A DNA stretch of 64,000 nt from Candidatus Mycobacterium methanotrophicum (lineage in GTDB: Bacteria > Actinomycetota > Actinomycetes > Mycobacteriales > Mycobacteriaceae): positions 3,844,001 to 3,908,000 of the forward strand of contig NZ_CP097320.1 in the NCBI RefSeq assembly GCF_023515995.1, given 5' to 3'. Made by a program: the position numbers and the translations under genes. The notes beneath the pieces were generated by a model that was not told the DNA's origin, searched no databases, and worked only from the letters and a program-made list of their open reading frames with translations. This document shows positions 1 to 9,120 of the stretch, one piece after another (position 1 is the stretch's first letter; the number at the start of each line of letters is the position of its first letter).

Positions 1-1192
1 CCCGCACCACCAGCGCGTCGCCCTGGCCGCCGCCGCCGCACAGCGAGGCTGCGCCCACCCCGCCGCCGCGGCGCTTGAGCGCGAGCGCCAGGTGCAGCAC
101 CAGCCGCGCACCGGACATACCCAGCGGATGTCCCATCGCGATCGCCCCGCCGTCGACGTTGACCTTTTCCTCGTCGATCTTCAGCTCACGCATCGACTGG
201 ATCGCCACGGCGGCAAAGGCTTCGTTGATCTCGGCCAGATCCAGGTCCGCCACCGAAAGTCCCTCGCGGCGTAGCGCAAGCAGGGTGGCGTTGGCGGGCT
301 GCGACTGCAGTGTGGAGTCTGGCCCGGCCACCGTGCCGTGCGCGCCGATCTCGGCCAGCCACGGCAGGCCCAGTTCCTCGGCCTTGGCCCGGCTGGTCAC
401 CACGACCGCGCACGCAGCGTCGGAGATTTGCGAGGCCGAGCCGGCAGTGATGGTGCCGTCGGGGGCGAAGGCCGGACGCAGTTTGGCCAGCGACTCCACG
501 GTGGTCTCGGGGCGCACGCCCTCATCGGTGTCGACCACCAGCGGATCGCCCCGCCGCTGCGGTATCTGCACTGGAGCAATCTCCTCGGCGAAGCGGCCCT
601 CCTTCTGCGCGGCCGCCGCCAGCTGGTGCGAACGGGCCGCGAACGCGTCCTGCTGCTCGCGGGTGATGCCCAGCCGCGGGTTCTGCTTGTCGGTCAGCGC
701 GCCCATCGCGTCATTGGTGAAACTGTCCCACAGCCCGTCGTAAGCCATCGAGTCCACCAGCTTCGCGTCGCCGTACTTGAAGCCCTCCCGTGACTTCGGC
801 AGCAGGTGTGGTGCGTTGGTCATCGACTCCATGCCACCGGCGACCACGATGTCGAACTCGCCGGCGCGGATCAGGTGGTCGGCCAGGGCGATCGCATCCA
901 GCCCGGACAGGCAGACTTTGTTGATCGTCAGCGCGGGCACCGTCATCGGGATCCCCGCCTTGACCGCGGCCTGGCGAGCGGGGATCTGCCCCTCACCGGC
1001 CTGCAGCACCTGCCCCATGATCACGTACTGCACGCGGTCGGCTGGTACTCCGGAGCGCTCCAGCGCCGCCTGGATCGCCAGGGCGCCCAGCTCGACGCCG
1101 GTGAATCCTTTCAGTGCGCCGAGTAACCGCCCGATGGGGGTGCGAGCCCCCGCAACAATGACCGAACCGGGTGGATCGAAATGAGTTGTCAT
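1..1192 (-). CDS. fadA4: Acetyl-CoA acetyltransferase (thiolase), 3' end cut by window edge
   Basis: Thiolase catalysing reversible condensation or cleavage of acetyl-/acyl-CoA. Translating the minus strand from the ATG at 1192 gives about 397 residues without a stop before the window begins, so only the last few residues are missing. The family motifs are present: nucleophilic Cys in NKVCLSGLDAI, the His motif IAMGHPMGMSGARL, and the C-terminal Cys motif LCGGGGQGDALVVR. It resembles M. tuberculosis FadA4 (Rv1323), which in that species is not next to fbiC, so this neighbourhood is rearranged. Upstream it directly meets IS debris at 1268. The fadA4 name is by resemblance; thiolase function is near certain. 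Confidence 0.85.
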   Translation of the reverse strand, partial: MTTHFDPPGSVIVAGARTPIGRLLGALKGFTGVELGALAIQAALERSGVPADRVQYVIMGQVLQAGEGQIPARQAAVKAGIPMTVPALTINKVCLSGLDAIALADHLIRAGEFDIVVAGGMESMTNAPHLLPKSREGFKYGDAKLVDSMAYDGLWDSFTNDAMGALTDKQNPRLGITREQQDAFAARSHQLAAAAQKEGRFAEEIAPVQIPQRRGDPLVVDTDEGVRPETTVESLAKLRPAFAPDGTITAGSASQISDAACAVVVTSRAKAEELGLPWLAEIGAHGTVAGPDSTLQSQPANATLLALRREGLSVADLDLAEINEAFAAVAIQSMRELKIDEEKVNVDGGAIAMGHPLGMSGARLVLHLALALKRRGGGVGAASLCGGGGQGDALVVR

Positions 1193-1267
1193 CTGCTGCT
1201 CCTTGGGTTTTCCGTGCGGCCGGTGAGTGGTCGCCAGTGTCTCACGATAAAACCCACACCGTTGCAT

Positions 1268-1905
1268 TGAGGTTTTCTCAGTAGTGTCCCCTTTGCAGGG
1301 TTGATAGTACGACCGCGGCTGCGACGATCTGGCCGATTCTGTTCGGGCACAGGCGGACTCGGCGAAGGCATCGCCAGCGTCCCTTTGAGTTCGGCGTTGG
1401 CGCGTTCCCCGATCGCCGGTACCGCGGTGAGCAATGTGTTGTAGCTGCGGTTCGCGACGTCGAGGTCACGGCCCTTGACCGGGGTATGCACCCCGATCCC
1501 GGAACCTTCGTATCCCTGGTCCGCCAACGTCGGTAATCCCTCGCCGGCCGCTTTGTACAGCACGCCCAGGCAGTGCATGCGAGCGGCGGTGATGTCGTGC
1601 GTGCTGCCCGGCTCGACCTCGCTGGACCACACCGGGAACCCAGCGGGGTCGGCCAGTATCTGCACGTTGCCGCCCTGAGTCTTGTGCTTGCCCGAGTACC
1701 ACCGGTGATGGCCGACCTCGGTGCGCTCGTTCACCCGGTCGATCTCGACCAGCGTCGCGTCCAGCGTGACGTGCGACCAGCCTTCCCGCTTCGCCTGGTC
1801 GAGCACGTCGTGCAGGTCAGGAGCCTGCTCGGCGATCACGTCGATCGGCTCGTGCAGATACCGGTAGGAGGTGGAGATCGGCAGCCCGGCCTCCAACGCA
1901 AGCAG
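1268..1905 (-). pseudogene. IS5-family (DDE_Tnp_4) transposase remnant with one terminal inverted repeat
   Basis: The minus-strand frame has the central and C-terminal part of a DDE transposase: first Asp in VTLDATL, second in GSTHDITAARMHCLG, then ADQGYEG. Near 1385 the frame shifts: the reading after GERANAELKG continues in another frame as RWRCLRRVRLCPNRIGQIV and ends at 1278. The N-terminal third is missing. Its missing N-terminus matches the fragment at 60269-60450, so both are pieces of one element type. The 13-bp end TGAGGTTTTCTCA at 1268-1280 is identical to the left end at 60135-60147, giving the terminal repeat. Inactive: truncated and frameshifted. Confidence 0.8.
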
Positions 1906-1916
1906 CCGGATCGGGG

Positions 1917-2119
1917 GATATCGGCAAGAAGGACCTCAAGGCGTGCGGGCGCCCAGCCCGAAGGGCAAGCGGTCTCGCCGCCAGGAGATCCGCACGTTCG
2001 CCACGACCACCAATGCGCCGCTGGAGCTGCGGGACTGGCTGGTCGCCGAGCAGGTCAGCCTGGTGGTGATGGAAGGGACCGGAGATTACCGGCAGGGCGC
2101 GTTCTACCTGCTAGCTTAG
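1917..2119 (+). pseudogene. IS110-family transposase N-terminal fragment
   Basis: A short fragment reading DIGKKDLKAC and then, after a small deletion, VRAPSPKGKRSRRQEIRTFA and ELRDWLVAEQVSLVVMEGTGDY. These are typical of the N-terminal DEDD domain of IS110-family transposases (Glu in VVMEGTGDY). It stops at 2119 and has no downstream catalytic or C-terminal Ser domain. It differs from the complete IS110 element at 53.5 and 60.6 kb. It is fused head-on to the IS5 remnant at about 1905-1917, so one element probably inserted into, or was deleted against, the other. Confidence 0.65.
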
Positions 2120-2317
2120 CTAGACGCTAAGCGTGCCATCAAGCAAGGCACCGAGCTGGCGGCGCGGCTATAGCGGGGTTGACTGCGGTGCAATGGCAAC
2201 TAGTCACGTCGACCGCCTCCCCTTCGACAGCGCGTCTACGCCGCGAGCATGCACAGACTGTCACAGTTGGCGGCGTGTCGGCGTACAAACACGCACGCTC
2301 GCGGAAATGGGGGGACT

Positions 2318-4888
2318 CTACGCTGCGAGCGGGCTGTACGTCGTGGTGCGCTGGCGGGCCGGGCGGCCGATGCCCTCCGCGATCGCGATCAATTCCGCCG
2401 CGGTCTTGGCCGATCCATGTTCGGAGCCGGCCATCCGCGAAATGGTCTCCTCCATCAGCGTGCCGCCCAAATCGTCCGCCCCGCCGTTGAGCATCACCTG
2501 TGTGCGCTCGACGCCGAGCTTGACCCAACTGGTTTGGATATGAGAAATCCTGCCGTGCAACATGATTCGTGCCAGCGCGTGCACGGCGCGGTTGTCGCGG
2601 TGGCTGGGCCCCGGCCGCGCCGCACCGGCGAGGTACAACGGCGAGTTCTGGTGCACGAACGGCAGCGGCACGAACTCGGTGAAACCCCCAGTGCGATCCT
2701 GGATGCCGCGCAACACGTTGAGGTGTCCGACCCAGTGCCGGGGGTTGTCGACGTGCCCATACATCATCGTCGAGGATGACCGCAGTCCGACCTCGTGCGC
2801 TGTCGTCACGATCTCGATCCACATCGAGGTGGGCAGCTTGCCCTTGGTCAGCACCCAGCGGACCTCGTCGTCGAGGATCTCAGCGGCGGTGCCGGGGATG
2901 GTGTCCAGTCCCGCCTCGCGCAGGCTGGTCAGCCAATCGCGAATACTCAAGCCGCTCTTGGTCACACCGCTGGCGATCTCCATCGGCGAGAACGCGTGTA
3001 CGTGCATAGACGGCACCCGCGCCTTGACGGCGCGCACCAGGTCGGCGTAGCCGGTGACCGGCAGCTCGGGATCGATACCACCTTGCATACATACCTCGGT
3101 GGCACCGGCGACGTGGGCCTCCCACGCACGCTCGGCGACCTCGGCCGTCGACAGCGAGTAAGCATCGGCGTCGCCCTTGCGCTGAGCAAAGGCGCAGAAC
3201 CGGCAGCCGGTGTAGCAGATGTTGGTGAAGTTGATGTTGCGATTGACCACGAATGTCACGTCGTCACCCACCACGTCGTGGCGCAACGAATCTGCCAGCG
3301 CGGCAACAGCATCCAGCGCCGGACCGTCGACGGTGGCCAATGTCAGATACACGGCGTCGGTGCAACCGGCCGGATCACGTTCAGCAGCGCGCAAGGCTGC
3401 GCGGACATCAGTGTCAATGCGCTCGGGCACCCGGGCCGCCAACTCGTGCACCTTGGAGCGGATCGAGTCCCAGTCCCCGAATGCGCTGTCCAAGTCGCTA
3501 CGGGCCTCGGCGTTGCGACCTTCGGTGTCGACGGCCGCGTTCAAGTCCACCCGGCCGGACGACAGCACCTCGTCCGGCTCCTGCCACGGCATGCCCACCG
3601 GACGCACGTCGCGGGCCAGCCCGGTGGCCGGATCGGCCAGCGCTGCGACGTGGCCGCGGACCCGCGGGTCGATCCAGGCTGCCCCGGCCAGTACATATTT
3701 GGGCTGTGCGGTCAGCCGCTCCACGAGGTCGTAGCCCGCCGCTTCGGTGACGGCGCCGAGCTCGTCGAGTGCCGGCCACGGCCGCTCGGGGTTGACGTGA
3801 TCGGGTGTCAGCGGGGAGACGCCGCCCCAGTCGTCGACACCCGCGGCGACCAGCGCCAGACACTCGTCGGCCGACACCAAGTTCGGCGGCGCCTGGATGC
3901 GCATGCCCGGACCGAGCACCAGGCGGGCCACCGCCACCGTGGCCAGGAAGTCGTCGATACCGGCGTCCGGAGTAGACGCCATCGCGGTGTGTTCCTTGGC
4001 GCGGAAGTTCTGCACGATGACTTCCTGGACGTGCCCGAACTCCTTGTGCGACTTACGAATAGCATGCAGTGTCTCGGCACGCTCGGGCAGCGTCTCGCCG
4101 ATGCCGACGAGCAGACCGGTAGTGAACGGTATGGATAACCGGCCCGCGTCGGTCAGCGTGCGCAGCCGAACCGCCGGATCTTTGTCGGGGCTGCCGTAAT
4201 GCGCCAGGCCCTTCGTCTCGAACAGCCGCCGCGACGTCGTCTCCAGCATCATTCCCATCGACGGCGCCACCGGCTTGCACCGCGACAACTCCGACCAGCT
4301 CATCACGCCGGGGTTCAGGTGCGGCAACAACCCGGTTTCCTCCAGCACCCGGATCGCCATCGCTCGCACATAGGACAACGTGGAGTCGTAGCCGCGCTCG
4401 TCCAGCCACTCCCGCGCCTCCGGCCACCGATCCTCGGGCCGATCACCGAGAGTGAATAACGCTTCCTTGCAACCGAGTTCGCCGCCGCGGCGGGCGATGT
4501 CGAGGATTTCGTCGGGTTCTAAAAACATCCCCGCGCCCTGGGCACGCAACTTGGGCGGCACCGTGACAAACGTGCAGTAGTGGCAGGTGTCGCGGCATAG
4601 ACGGGTCACCGGGATGAACACCTTGCGCGAGTAGCTGATAGGCAGCCGGCCACCAGCGCCACGCCGTCCGGCCGATTCCAGGCCGGCATCGCGTACCCGC
4701 GCCGCGCTGTGACACAGATCTTCAAGGTCATCACCGCGGGCGGCCATCGCGACGGCCGCCTCGTCAACATTCAGCGCCGCCCCGTCGCGGGCGCGCCGCA
4801 ACACCCGGCGCGTCGCGGAGGCACTCGGCGACGGCGGCAGCGACGGGGTGGGCAGTAGCGTCGGCTCTTGCCCCAGGGTCAGTGGCAC
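2318..4888 (-). CDS. fbiC: FO synthase, bifunctional CofG/CofH radical SAM enzyme
   Basis: Makes 7,8-didemethyl-8-hydroxy-5-deazariboflavin, the chromophore of coenzyme F420, from tyrosine and a ribityl-uracil. Two radical-SAM halves are visible, each with a CxxxCxxC cluster motif: CRDTCHYCTF in the CofG half and CYTGCRFCAF in the CofH half. The open frame extends further upstream, but the GTG at 4888 gives 856 residues, the length I recall for M. tuberculosis FbiC, and places the conserved RRVLRRARDG at the same residue. GGCGGAAG lies about 11 nt upstream. Consistent with F420 use in this genome, an F420-binding protein gene lies at 17291. Intact. Confidence 0.97.
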   Translation of the reverse strand: MPLTLGQEPTLLPTPSLPPSPSASATRRVLRRARDGAALNVDEAAVAMAARGDDLEDLCHSAARVRDAGLESAGRRGAGGRLPISYSRKVFIPVTRLCRDTCHYCTFVTVPPKLRAQGAGMFLEPDEILDIARRGGELGCKEALFTLGDRPEDRWPEAREWLDERGYDSTLSYVRAMAIRVLEETGLLPHLNPGVMSWSELSRCKPVAPSMGMMLETTSRRLFETKGLAHYGSPDKDPAVRLRTLTDAGRLSIPFTTGLLVGIGETLPERAETLHAIRKSHKEFGHVQEVIVQNFRAKEHTAMASTPDAGIDDFLATVAVARLVLGPGMRIQAPPNLVSADECLALVAAGVDDWGGVSPLTPDHVNPERPWPALDELGAVTEAAGYDLVERLTAQPKYVLAGAAWIDPRVRGHVAALADPATGLARDVRPVGMPWQEPDEVLSSGRVDLNAAVDTEGRNAEARSDLDSAFGDWDSIRSKVHELAARVPERIDTDVRAALRAAERDPAGCTDAVYLTLATVDGPALDAVAALADSLRHDVVGDDVTFVVNRNINFTNICYTGCRFCAFAQRKGDADAYSLSTAEVAERAWEAHVAGATEVCMQGGIDPELPVTGYADLVRAVKARVPSMHVHAFSPMEIASGVTKSGLSIRDWLTSLREAGLDTIPGTAAEILDDEVRWVLTKGKLPTSMWIEIVTTAHEVGLRSSSTMMYGHVDNPRHWVGHLNVLRGIQDRTGGFTEFVPLPFVHQNSPLYLAGAARPGPSHRDNRAVHALARIMLHGRISHIQTSWVKLGVERTQVMLNGGADDLGGTLMEETISRMAGSEHGSAKTAAELIAIAEGIGRPARQRTTTYSPLAA

Positions 4889-4986
4889 GGTGGTGTAACT
4901 TCCGCCCGGCTGGATTTCATCCACGCACCCCACCCGTGTCCAACCCCGACGCGTGCCATGTGCGCAACAGTAGCGTCCAGCTCCCG

Positions 4987-5409
4987 TCAGCGGGCGCCTG
5001 GCTCTTGGCGGCGCCACAGCACCCACCCCGGCGGCAACACGCCCGCCGCGAGCAGCAGCAACGGGCCGTAGGCCATCACTCCGGGCCCACCGAATAGAAC
5101 ATCGCCGCCCGGACCTCCACCGCACATCGCGAGGACGGTCAGCAGCCACGTCCACAACGGCAACGCCGCCATTCTCGCTGATGTGGCCCATCGCCCGGCA
5201 GCCCAAACCAGGGCCGCGTTGACCAGACCGCTGACCAACGCGCTGATCGGAAATGGAATTGAACCGATATAGGCCGGCAGCAGCAGGGCACCGGCCACTG
5301 CGGAGAGAATCCCGTCGACGGCGAGTAACGCCAGGATGACGAATCGAATCGCTGGATCCGTTACGACGATGTCGTCAACGCGCGCGACGCGCGGCTTGGT
5401 CGCGGTCAG
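4987..5409 (-). CDS. Small integral membrane protein, Rv1171-like
   Basis: Hydrophobic protein with about four membrane segments (for example AIRFVILALLAVDGILSAVAG, ISALVSGLVNAALVWAAG, LWTWLLTVLAMCG and GPLLLLAAGVLPPGW). Function unknown. In this position M. tuberculosis has a conserved membrane protein of similar length. No ATG or GTG occurs in frame before the GTG at 5298, yet sequence typical of the protein starts near 5409, where a CTG overlaps the stop of the upstream 35-aa frame. I give the longer form (about 140 aa); the 103-aa form from 5298 is the alternative. Likely co-transcribed with mshB. Confidence 0.6.
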   Translation of the reverse strand: MTATKPRVARVDDIVVTDPAIRFVILALLAVDGILSAVAGALLLPAYIGSIPFPISALVSGLVNAALVWAAGRWATSARMAALPLWTWLLTVLAMCGGGPGGDVLFGGPGVMAYGPLLLLAAGVLPPGWVLWRRQEPGAR

Positions 5410-5513
5410 GTCGGGACGCTGTCCAACTGCGACACGTTAGACATGAGCACCCACTGGAAGCTGTCCAGTCGGTCCCGCCAGTGTTGTTCGTTCTGGTCCA
5501 AATCCGGATCCAT
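5406..5513 (-). CDS. 35-aa small protein between mshB and the Rv1171-like gene
   Basis: The frame starts at ATG 5513, preceded by a strong purine-rich ribosome binding site (AAAAAGGAAGAG), and encodes an acidic, soluble peptide starting MDPDLDQNEQHW and ending NVSQLDSVPT. The stop overlaps the putative CTG start of the next membrane-protein gene (CTGA), which suggests translational coupling. I do not recognise a family. It could be a real small protein or a leader that delivers ribosomes to the weak downstream start. Confidence 0.5.
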   Translation of the reverse strand: MDPDLDQNEQHWRDRLDSFQWVLMSNVSQLDSVPT

Positions 5514-5556
5514 GACTCTTCCTTTTTGGTCCTCGCGGGCTCGCCTGCTCCGAAGC

Positions 5557-6474
5557 CTACCGCGCGACGGGGTTGGTGAGGTCGAGTCCGGCGAGTAGAT
5601 CGGTCTCCCAGCCGCGCCCATCGCGGTCTCCCGCGACGCCGGCAGCCAGGATGTAGTGCTCCTGCGTGACGATGGGCAGGGCGAAGTTATTCGACAACGC
5701 GAACGCCCGGCCGGTCGGGCCGACGGTCAACTGGGTGGCGTGCGCGGCCAGCGCCGCCTGCTTGGCCGGCAGCGCGTCCGGGTCGTCGATCACGGCGTCG
5801 ATCTCTTCATCGGGGTAGCCGAGTTCCTGAAAAGCGGAGTAGTCGCCGCCGGACGGCGGAATCACCCACTCGGACCGCATGTCGGCGGGGCCGAGCGCCT
5901 CCCAGCCTGCGGCGAATGCGCTTCTGGCGATGACCGTCCAGTACAGCTTCGGCGCCGACCACCGCGCGCCCGGGTAGTCGTCGGCCCCGGCCGCGGCCAC
6001 TGCTGCTGTGGCGACGACATGGGCCTGCACATGGTCGGGATGTCCGTATCCGCCGTTGGGGTCGTAGGTCACCACGACATGCGGCCGCAAGGTGCGAATG
6101 AGCGCGACCAGCGCGCCGACGGCTTCGCGGTCATCGGCATCGCAGAACCGTTCGTTGCCGAGCCGCGGTTCGGTGCCGGCCATGCCCGAATCACGCCAGC
6201 GGCCCGGACCGCCCAGGAAGATCGGCGCGGGCACACCCAGGGCTTGCAGCGCCGCGGTGAGTTCGCCGATGCGGTAGCCGCCGAGTTGGTCGGCGCGGTC
6301 GGCGGCCAGCTGTGCCCAACGGTCGCCGACGACCTCGCCCTCTTCGCCGAGGGTGCAGGTGACGACATGCACCTGCGCCCCGCGGGCGACGTAATGGGCG
6401 ATGGTGGCGCCGTTGGTGATGGTCTCGTCGTCCGGATGGGCGTGGACGAACAACAGCCGTGGCGTCTCCTGCAT
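5557..6474 (-). CDS. mshB: N-acetyl-1-D-myo-inosityl-2-amino-2-deoxy-alpha-D-glucopyranoside deacetylase
   Basis: Zinc deacetylase of mycothiol biosynthesis. It releases acetate from GlcNAc-Ins to give GlcN-Ins, the substrate of MshC. The LmbE-like motifs are clear: HAHPDDE near the N-terminus (zinc ligand and catalytic Asp) and GYGHPDH around residue 145 (zinc ligand). ATG 6474 begins MQETPRLLFVHAHPDDE, aligned with the known start; the frame runs further upstream without homology. About 305 aa, family length. Divergent from the regulator at 6519 with a 44-bp gap; the PE/PPE pair that separates these genes in M. tuberculosis is absent. Confidence 0.96.
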   Translation of the reverse strand: MQETPRLLFVHAHPDDETITNGATIAHYVARGAQVHVVTCTLGEEGEVVGDRWAQLAADRADQLGGYRIGELTAALQALGVPAPIFLGGPGRWRDSGMAGTEPRLGNERFCDADDREAVGALVALIRTLRPHVVVTYDPNGGYGHPDHVQAHVVATAAVAAAGADDYPGARWSAPKLYWTVIARSAFAAGWEALGPADMRSEWVIPPSGGDYSAFQELGYPDEEIDAVIDDPDALPAKQAALAAHATQLTVGPTGRAFALSNNFALPIVTQEHYILAAGVAGDRDGRGWETDLLAGLDLTNPVAR

Positions 6475-6518
6475 GGAGCCACCATACCGGTGTGAACGCA
6501 GCTGGCTACTATCAACGG

Positions 6519-7103
6519 ATGCCACCGCAGACCGCTCGCACTCGCCGCCGCGGCAAGGAGCTCGAGGACGCGCTCTACGACGCGACGCTGGCCGAACTTG
6601 CTGTCGCCGGCTACGGGGGCCTGACCATGGAAGGAATCGCGGCGCGAGCCCGGACCGGCAAGGCCGCGTTGTACCGTCGCTGGACCTGCAAGCACGACCT
6701 GGTCCAGTCGGCGCTGCGTTACGCGCTGCCGGCGCTGCCAGAGCCCCGCACCGACCGGTCGGCGCGGGAGAATCTGCTGGCCGTCTTCACCGCGCACTGC
6801 GACATACTTTCCGGCAAGACCGCGTTCCCCAGTCTGGCCATCATGAACCAGCTTCTGCACGAGCCGGAATTGCGTGCGATCTTCGCCGACGCCGTTGTGG
6901 CGCCCCGCCTGGCGATCACCGAATCGATTCTGCAGGCCGGCGTGGCCAACGGCGAGATCAACGCCGCCGCGCTCACGCCCTACACCGCGCGCGTCGGCCC
7001 GGCGTTGATCTACCAGCAAGTGCTGCTCACCGGAGCCCCGCCGAACAAGCGCCAATTGGAGCACATCGTCGACACCGTGATCACGCTTACTGCGCGGTTT
7101 TGA
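6519..7103 (+). CDS. TetR-family transcriptional regulator, Rv1167c-like
   Basis: 194-aa DNA-binding repressor. An N-terminal helix-turn-helix is visible (about residues 20-60: ALYDATLAELAVAGYGGLTM, IAARARTGKAALYRRW), followed by a TetR_C-type ligand-binding domain (TAFPSLAIMNQLLHEPELR). ATG 6519 is chosen because the upstream frame lacks homology and overlaps the mshB start. The 3' end overlaps the convergent lpqW by 17 bp. It probably controls itself and/or the divergent mshB; no clear operator is seen in the 44-bp gap. Confidence 0.88.
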   Translation: MPPQTARTRRRGKELEDALYDATLAELAVAGYGGLTMEGIAARARTGKAALYRRWTCKHDLVQSALRYALPALPEPRTDRSARENLLAVFTAHCDILSGKTAFPSLAIMNQLLHEPELRAIFADAVVAPRLAITESILQAGVANGEINAAALTPYTARVGPALIYQQVLLTGAPPNKRQLEHIVDTVITLTARF

Positions 7104-8985
7104 CCCACTGTCCGGCGCCGCCGACGATGCCGACCAGTACCGATCCCGAAAGGCTCACACCCAGAACGCTGGGGCCGACGGCCACGATGGTGGTGTCCTG
7201 CAGAATCGGCAGCACGGCCGACATGTTCCACAGCCGCGGCTCCACTTCGTTGATGACGTCGTTGAGGTTCGCGGTGCCGGCCAGCGCGGCGTCGATGTCC
7301 GTCTGAATGCTGTGATCGCAGATGCCGGTGAGGTTGGATGGGGCCTGCACCAACGCCCCGGGTTCCTGCGCCTGGCGGGGTGCGGCCGAGGTAGGCGCCG
7401 TGGCGGTGGTCGCCGGAGTCGCTCGGCCCGCGACAGCGGGACCGGATGAGGCCGTCGGCGCCACCGCCGTCGACACCGCCGTCGCCTCCAGCGCAGGACA
7501 GCCGTAGCGGGACGCCAGCAGCGTGGCCAGGTTTCCCCCGGCTTCGCGCCAACCGACCAGGGCGTCCACCCGGTTGTTGACCAGAGCATCGCGGTACAAC
7601 ACCACCGGATCCAGCGCCAGCACGGTCGCGGCGATACCGACATCGCGCAACTGGTCGGCGGCGGTATTGGCCACTGCCACCGATGTCGGGTCATTCGCCG
7701 CCACGCCGATGACCAGGGAGAGCTGCTTGCCGTCTTTGCTGATACGGCCCCGGGTGATCTCTGGTGGCCCATTACGGGGCCGCGGCGCCGCCGAGGGCCC
7801 CGGCGGTGGCGGGGTGACCGACGCCGACGTGTCGTTTTCGATCTGATATCCGGATGCTTCCAGCAACGCCAACGCCTCGTTGCGGGTCATCGCCGGCGGC
7901 GCGGTCGGCACATAGCCGGGATCACTGGGCGAGCGAATTTGCGCCTGGTCCAGGGTGACGGTGTTATCGCTGCCTGCTCCGACGGCGGCCAGTAGGTCGA
8001 CGTCAAGCATTCCCAGAATCGCCTTGCGCACCGCGGTGTCGGCCAGCTTGGGCTCGTTGGCGCGCAACGTGAGCTGCATGACTCGTGGCGTCATGATCCG
8101 CGCGGTCCGCACGGCCGGGATAGCCGACAATTGCGCGAAAGCCGCTGAGCCACCGTGCACTTGGGCCACTTGCGTGTCGCCGTTGCGGACCGAGTCGGCC
8201 AGCGCGGCCGGTGCCCCCGCTCGCCGGAACAGGATCAGATCCGGCTTGGCCGGCGGCCCCCAATAACGATCGTTGCGGGCGAGCAGGATTTCGTCGCGCT
8301 GCGGGTCGATGTTTTCCACCCGGAACTGTCCGCCGGTGACCGGCAGCGCGCTCGCCAATCCGGCCGGGAAACCGCCCGGCACATCCTTGACGATGTGCGC
8401 GGGCAAGATGTTGTTGAACAACTCCCGCCAGGCCGGGTATGGCCGCGAGAACGTGACGACCGCCTGCTTGCCGCCGTCGATCGACTGCACACCGGTGATC
8501 AGGTCATAGCCGGCCGGATCGACCACACCGGGTTGGCCGACCATCTGGCGCCACAGATACCACAAGTCGTCGGCGGCGATGGGAGCGTTGTCGGTCCACT
8601 GGGCCTCCGGCCGGATTTTGTAGGTCACCGTGAACGGGTTCTCGTTAGTCACGTCCGCGGACACCAGCAACGTCGGGTCCATCTCCCACCGGGATCCCGT
8701 CGGCGTGGCCGGGTCGGGCACCGGCCGGAATGCGCTGGGCAGCACCAGCGCCCCGATCGCGGCGTTGACCGCGGAAAGATCGGACACCAAATGCGGATTG
8801 AAGCCTGCGCCGATCGAGTCGATGCCCACGATGATCTGCGTCTTGCGCTGCGGCGGCGGCGGGACGCTTCGGGTGGTCTCGGTGCTCTGCGGGGCCGGTG
8901 GCGGACTGACCGTGCAGCCGGCCAGGGAAAGCGCCGAAACCAGCACGCCGATCGTCAGCCAGGCGCGGCGGGCTCGTTTCGGCAC
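7087..8985 (-). CDS. lpqW: Lipoprotein LpqW, regulator of lipomannan/lipoarabinomannan synthesis
   Basis: Substrate-binding-protein-like lipoprotein (SBP_bac_5 fold) that in mycobacteria influences the branch between polar PIMs and LM/LAM, acting with the PimE/MptA branch point. The signal peptide ends in the lipobox LSLAGC (Cys about residue 24 from GTG 8985). The body contains SRWEMDPTLLVSADVTNENP and DPQRDEILLARNDRYWGPP. A Pro/Ala-rich linker precedes a conserved C-terminus (LTGICDHSIQTDIDAAL). The longer open frame upstream lacks signal character; TTG 8991 is an alternative start. About 632 aa, family length. pimE lies about 4 kb away. Confidence 0.95.
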   Translation of the reverse strand: MPKRARRAWLTIGVLVSALSLAGCTVSPPPAPQSTETTRSVPPPPQRKTQIIVGIDSIGAGFNPHLVSDLSAVNAAIGALVLPSAFRPVPDPATPTGSRWEMDPTLLVSADVTNENPFTVTYKIRPEAQWTDNAPIAADDLWYLWRQMVGQPGVVDPAGYDLITGVQSIDGGKQAVVTFSRPYPAWRELFNNILPAHIVKDVPGGFPAGLASALPVTGGQFRVENIDPQRDEILLARNDRYWGPPAKPDLILFRRAGAPAALADSVRNGDTQVAQVHGGSAAFAQLSAIPAVRTARIMTPRVMQLTLRANEPKLADTAVRKAILGMLDVDLLAAVGAGSDNTVTLDQAQIRSPSDPGYVPTAPPAMTRNEALALLEASGYQIENDTSASVTPPPPGPSAAPRPRNGPPEITRGRISKDGKQLSLVIGVAANDPTSVAVANTAADQLRDVGIAATVLALDPVVLYRDALVNNRVDALVGWREAGGNLATLLASRYGCPALEATAVSTAVAPTASSGPAVAGRATPATTATAPTSAAPRQAQEPGALVQAPSNLTGICDHSIQTDIDAALAGTANLNDVINEVEPRLWNMSAVLPILQDTTIVAVGPSVLGVSLSGSVLVGIVGGAGQWVKTAQ

Positions 8986-9120
8986 GCCCAACAGGGTATC
9001 GGGGCCCGGGCGGCTGGCCCCCAGAACCGCGCCGTATGCCGTCTCGGCCGCGCGCGTAACGCTACGGCGGGATCGTGGCGGATTTTTCGCCGCCGCGTTC
9101 GGCTCGGCGGGCAATACCAC

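Noticed and set aside
2795..4138. 447-codon open frame antisense to fbiC, and similar long antisense frames elsewhere
   Set aside because: High GC gives long shadow frames; fbiC on the other strand is a full-length match with its family.
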